Shown here: piece by piece, positions 63,003 through 64,000 of the stretch | Numbering within the stretch: the stretch's first letter is position 1 | Layout: each line of letters starts with the position of its first letter | NCBI RefSeq assembly: GCF_000484535.1 | Contig: NC_022600.1 | Coordinates: 4,208,234-4,272,233, forward strand | Direction of reading: 5' to 3' | From: Gloeobacter kilaueensis JS1 | GTDB lineage: Bacteria; Cyanobacteriota; Cyanobacteriia; Gloeobacterales; Gloeobacteraceae | DNA: 64,000 bases | Made by a program: the position numbers and the translations under genes | Notes under the pieces: model-generated | Told to the model about the DNA's origin: nothing | The model's input: only the letters and a program-made list of their open reading frames with translations | The model's database searches: none

Positions 63003-63050
63003 CTAGAAAATGCAGAGCCGATAGTGTTTAACGGCAAGAATTGGAGCGCA

Positions 63051-63132
63051 CATTTCAACTCAATCTTCCATTAAGGGGTGTCGAGCTTCTCAGGTCTGCA
63101 TGTGGTCTTTTATCGCTTAACACACGTCGAAC
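63051..63132. repeat. Decayed CRISPR repeats at the cas-proximal end
   Basis: 63051-63086 matches the array repeat at 23 of 36 positions, and 10 of the 13 changes are transitions. 63097-63132 matches only in its last 9 bases (ACGTCGAAC) plus scattered bases; the distance from its end to the first good repeat is 38 nt, a normal spacer length. Confidence 0.55.
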
Positions 63133-63170
63133 GTGACAAGCTTCTGGCCTATTTTGAGACTTGCAAGTGG

Positions 63171-64000
63171 GCTTCCAATCTAATCGTTCGCTGAGGGACG
63201 TCGAACCTCCTGCACAGTGATCGGTATGTTGGATCTAGAGTGCCAGGTACTCACGTTTCCAATCTAATCGTCCGCTGAGGGACGTCGAACACGCCCGGTA
63301 ACACGCCCGGTAGCCCATCGGTAATCATTCAAAATCTCTACGTCACCACGTTTCCAATCTAATCGTCCGCTGAGAGACGTCGAACACTTCCTGGCCCTCG
63401 GAGACGCCCAGGCGCAGACCGGTTAACCCGTTTCCAATCTAATCGTCCGCTGAGGGACGTCGAACACCCGCCACTCTCACGTGGACTGCCCTCGGCTCCC
63501 GAAAGTTTTTATGTTTCCAATCTAATCGTCCGCTGAGGGACGTCGAACTCGCATTTACATTACTGCTTGCGTAGTGGGTGGCATCACCTTTGGTGTGTTT
63601 CCAATCTAATCGTCCGCTGAGGGACGTCGAACAGATTGTTCGCGCCGATATCGATCGTGCCAACAGCACGTTTCCAATCTAATCGTCCGCTGAGGGACGT
63701 CGAACTGGCTCTGCTTACGACCAGCGTGATGAAGACCAGAAAGCAGTTGTTTCCAATCTAATCGTCCGCTGAGGGACGTCGAACATCCGTGCCGATTTGT
63801 TATTGTTGTCCGTATTCGACGTTTCCAATCTAATCGTCCGCTGAGGGACGTCGAACAAGTTCGATTAAATGACTCAATAGTATACCGAATAGCTCCGGGT
63901 TTCCAATCTAATCGTCCGCTGAGGGACGTCGAACGATGGGGGCGGAGGGGCGTTTTGGTTCCCCGGCTTTTCCGTTTCCAATCTAATCGTCCGCTGAGGG
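63171..64000 (-). CRISPR. CRISPR array, 36-nt repeats, runs off the right edge
   Basis: Eleven repeats begin at 63171, 63255, 63350, 63430, 63513, 63597, 63670, 63749, 63821, 63899 and 63974 (the last cut by the window). On the plus strand they start GTTTCCAATCTAATCGTCCG and end CGTCGAAC. Spacers are 36-48 nt except one of 59 nt. The first repeat has two changes, the one at 63350 has one. On the minus strand the repeat ends ATTGGAAAC, the usual 3' end of type III crRNA repeats, and CGTCC/GGACG forms a 5-bp stem with a 6-nt loop. This, with decay at the left end, indicates leftward transcription from a leader outside the window. Confidence 0.97.

Noticed and set aside
63171-64000. CRISPR array transcribed on the plus strand, away from the cas genes
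   Set aside because: The plus-strand repeat ends in CGTCGAAC and lacks the GAAAC end, and decay is at the left; both favour the minus strand.

Overview
The window comes from a GC-rich cyanobacterium. It carries photosystem I psaC, an NDH-1 CO2-uptake gene set (ndhF, ndhD and a ChpX/ChpY-type CO2 hydration protein), a TamB-like giant protein, GH57 branching enzyme, DUF2996, DUF1517 and DUF4912 proteins, and other families typical of cyanobacteria. The high GC content, frequent GTG/TTG starts and a PsaC with Asn instead of the usual Cys at residue 34 suggest a Gloeobacter-type (thylakoid-less) organism. That assignment is inference from sequence character and was not tested by phylogeny.

Layout. 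0-5 kb: a leftward CO2-uptake operon with a divergent LysR regulator. 5-12 kb: small conserved proteins, a universal stress protein, PEP synthase, an EamA transporter and a pentapeptide-repeat protein. 12-18 kb: TamB-like outer-membrane biogenesis protein and an LpxB-related glycosyltransferase. 18-23 kb: asparaginase, DUF2996, a coupled nadB-coaD-coiled-coil operon, and psaC with a strong palindromic terminator. 23-28 kb: an apparent high-affinity iron-uptake operon (multicopper oxidase, HHH/EfeM-like lipoprotein, FTR1 permease) with a divergent TetR regulator, then a Crp-type regulator. 28-36 kb: YbjN-like protein, a large ADOP/MacB-type permease, a decayed IS200/IS605-like end, an acetoacetate-decarboxylase-like protein, rhodanese, DUF4912 and GH57 branching enzyme. 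36-44 kb: exported or surface proteins, including a formate-dehydrogenase-alpha homologue that has lost its cofactor-binding parts, a DUF3160 lipoprotein and an atypical S8 peptidase-like protein. 44-54 kb: NmrA/TetR pair, PRC-barrel protein with tandem amphipathic repeats, LarC, coiled-coil and membrane proteins, DUF1517 protein and argD.

54-64 kb is a defence region, visibly richer in A+T than the rest. It starts with a HipA-family kinase fused to an AbiEi-like N-terminal half, preceded by palindromic and direct repeats. Next is a compact type III-B (Cmr) operon: HD-less Cas10/Cmr2, Cmr3, Cmr4, Cmr5, a 553-residue double-RAMP protein that looks like Cmr6 joined to a Cmr1-like domain, and a CARF-HEPN-like effector. 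No cas6, cas1 or cas2 is present in the window. The operon runs head-on into a CRISPR array (36-nt repeats) that runs off the right edge. The repeat, when read on the minus strand, ends in TTGGAAAC, and the repeats decay at the cas-proximal end. Both facts indicate that the array is transcribed leftward from a leader beyond base 64000. The architecture recalls the 'III-Bv' systems of other cyanobacteria in which a host RNase, not Cas6, matures the crRNA.
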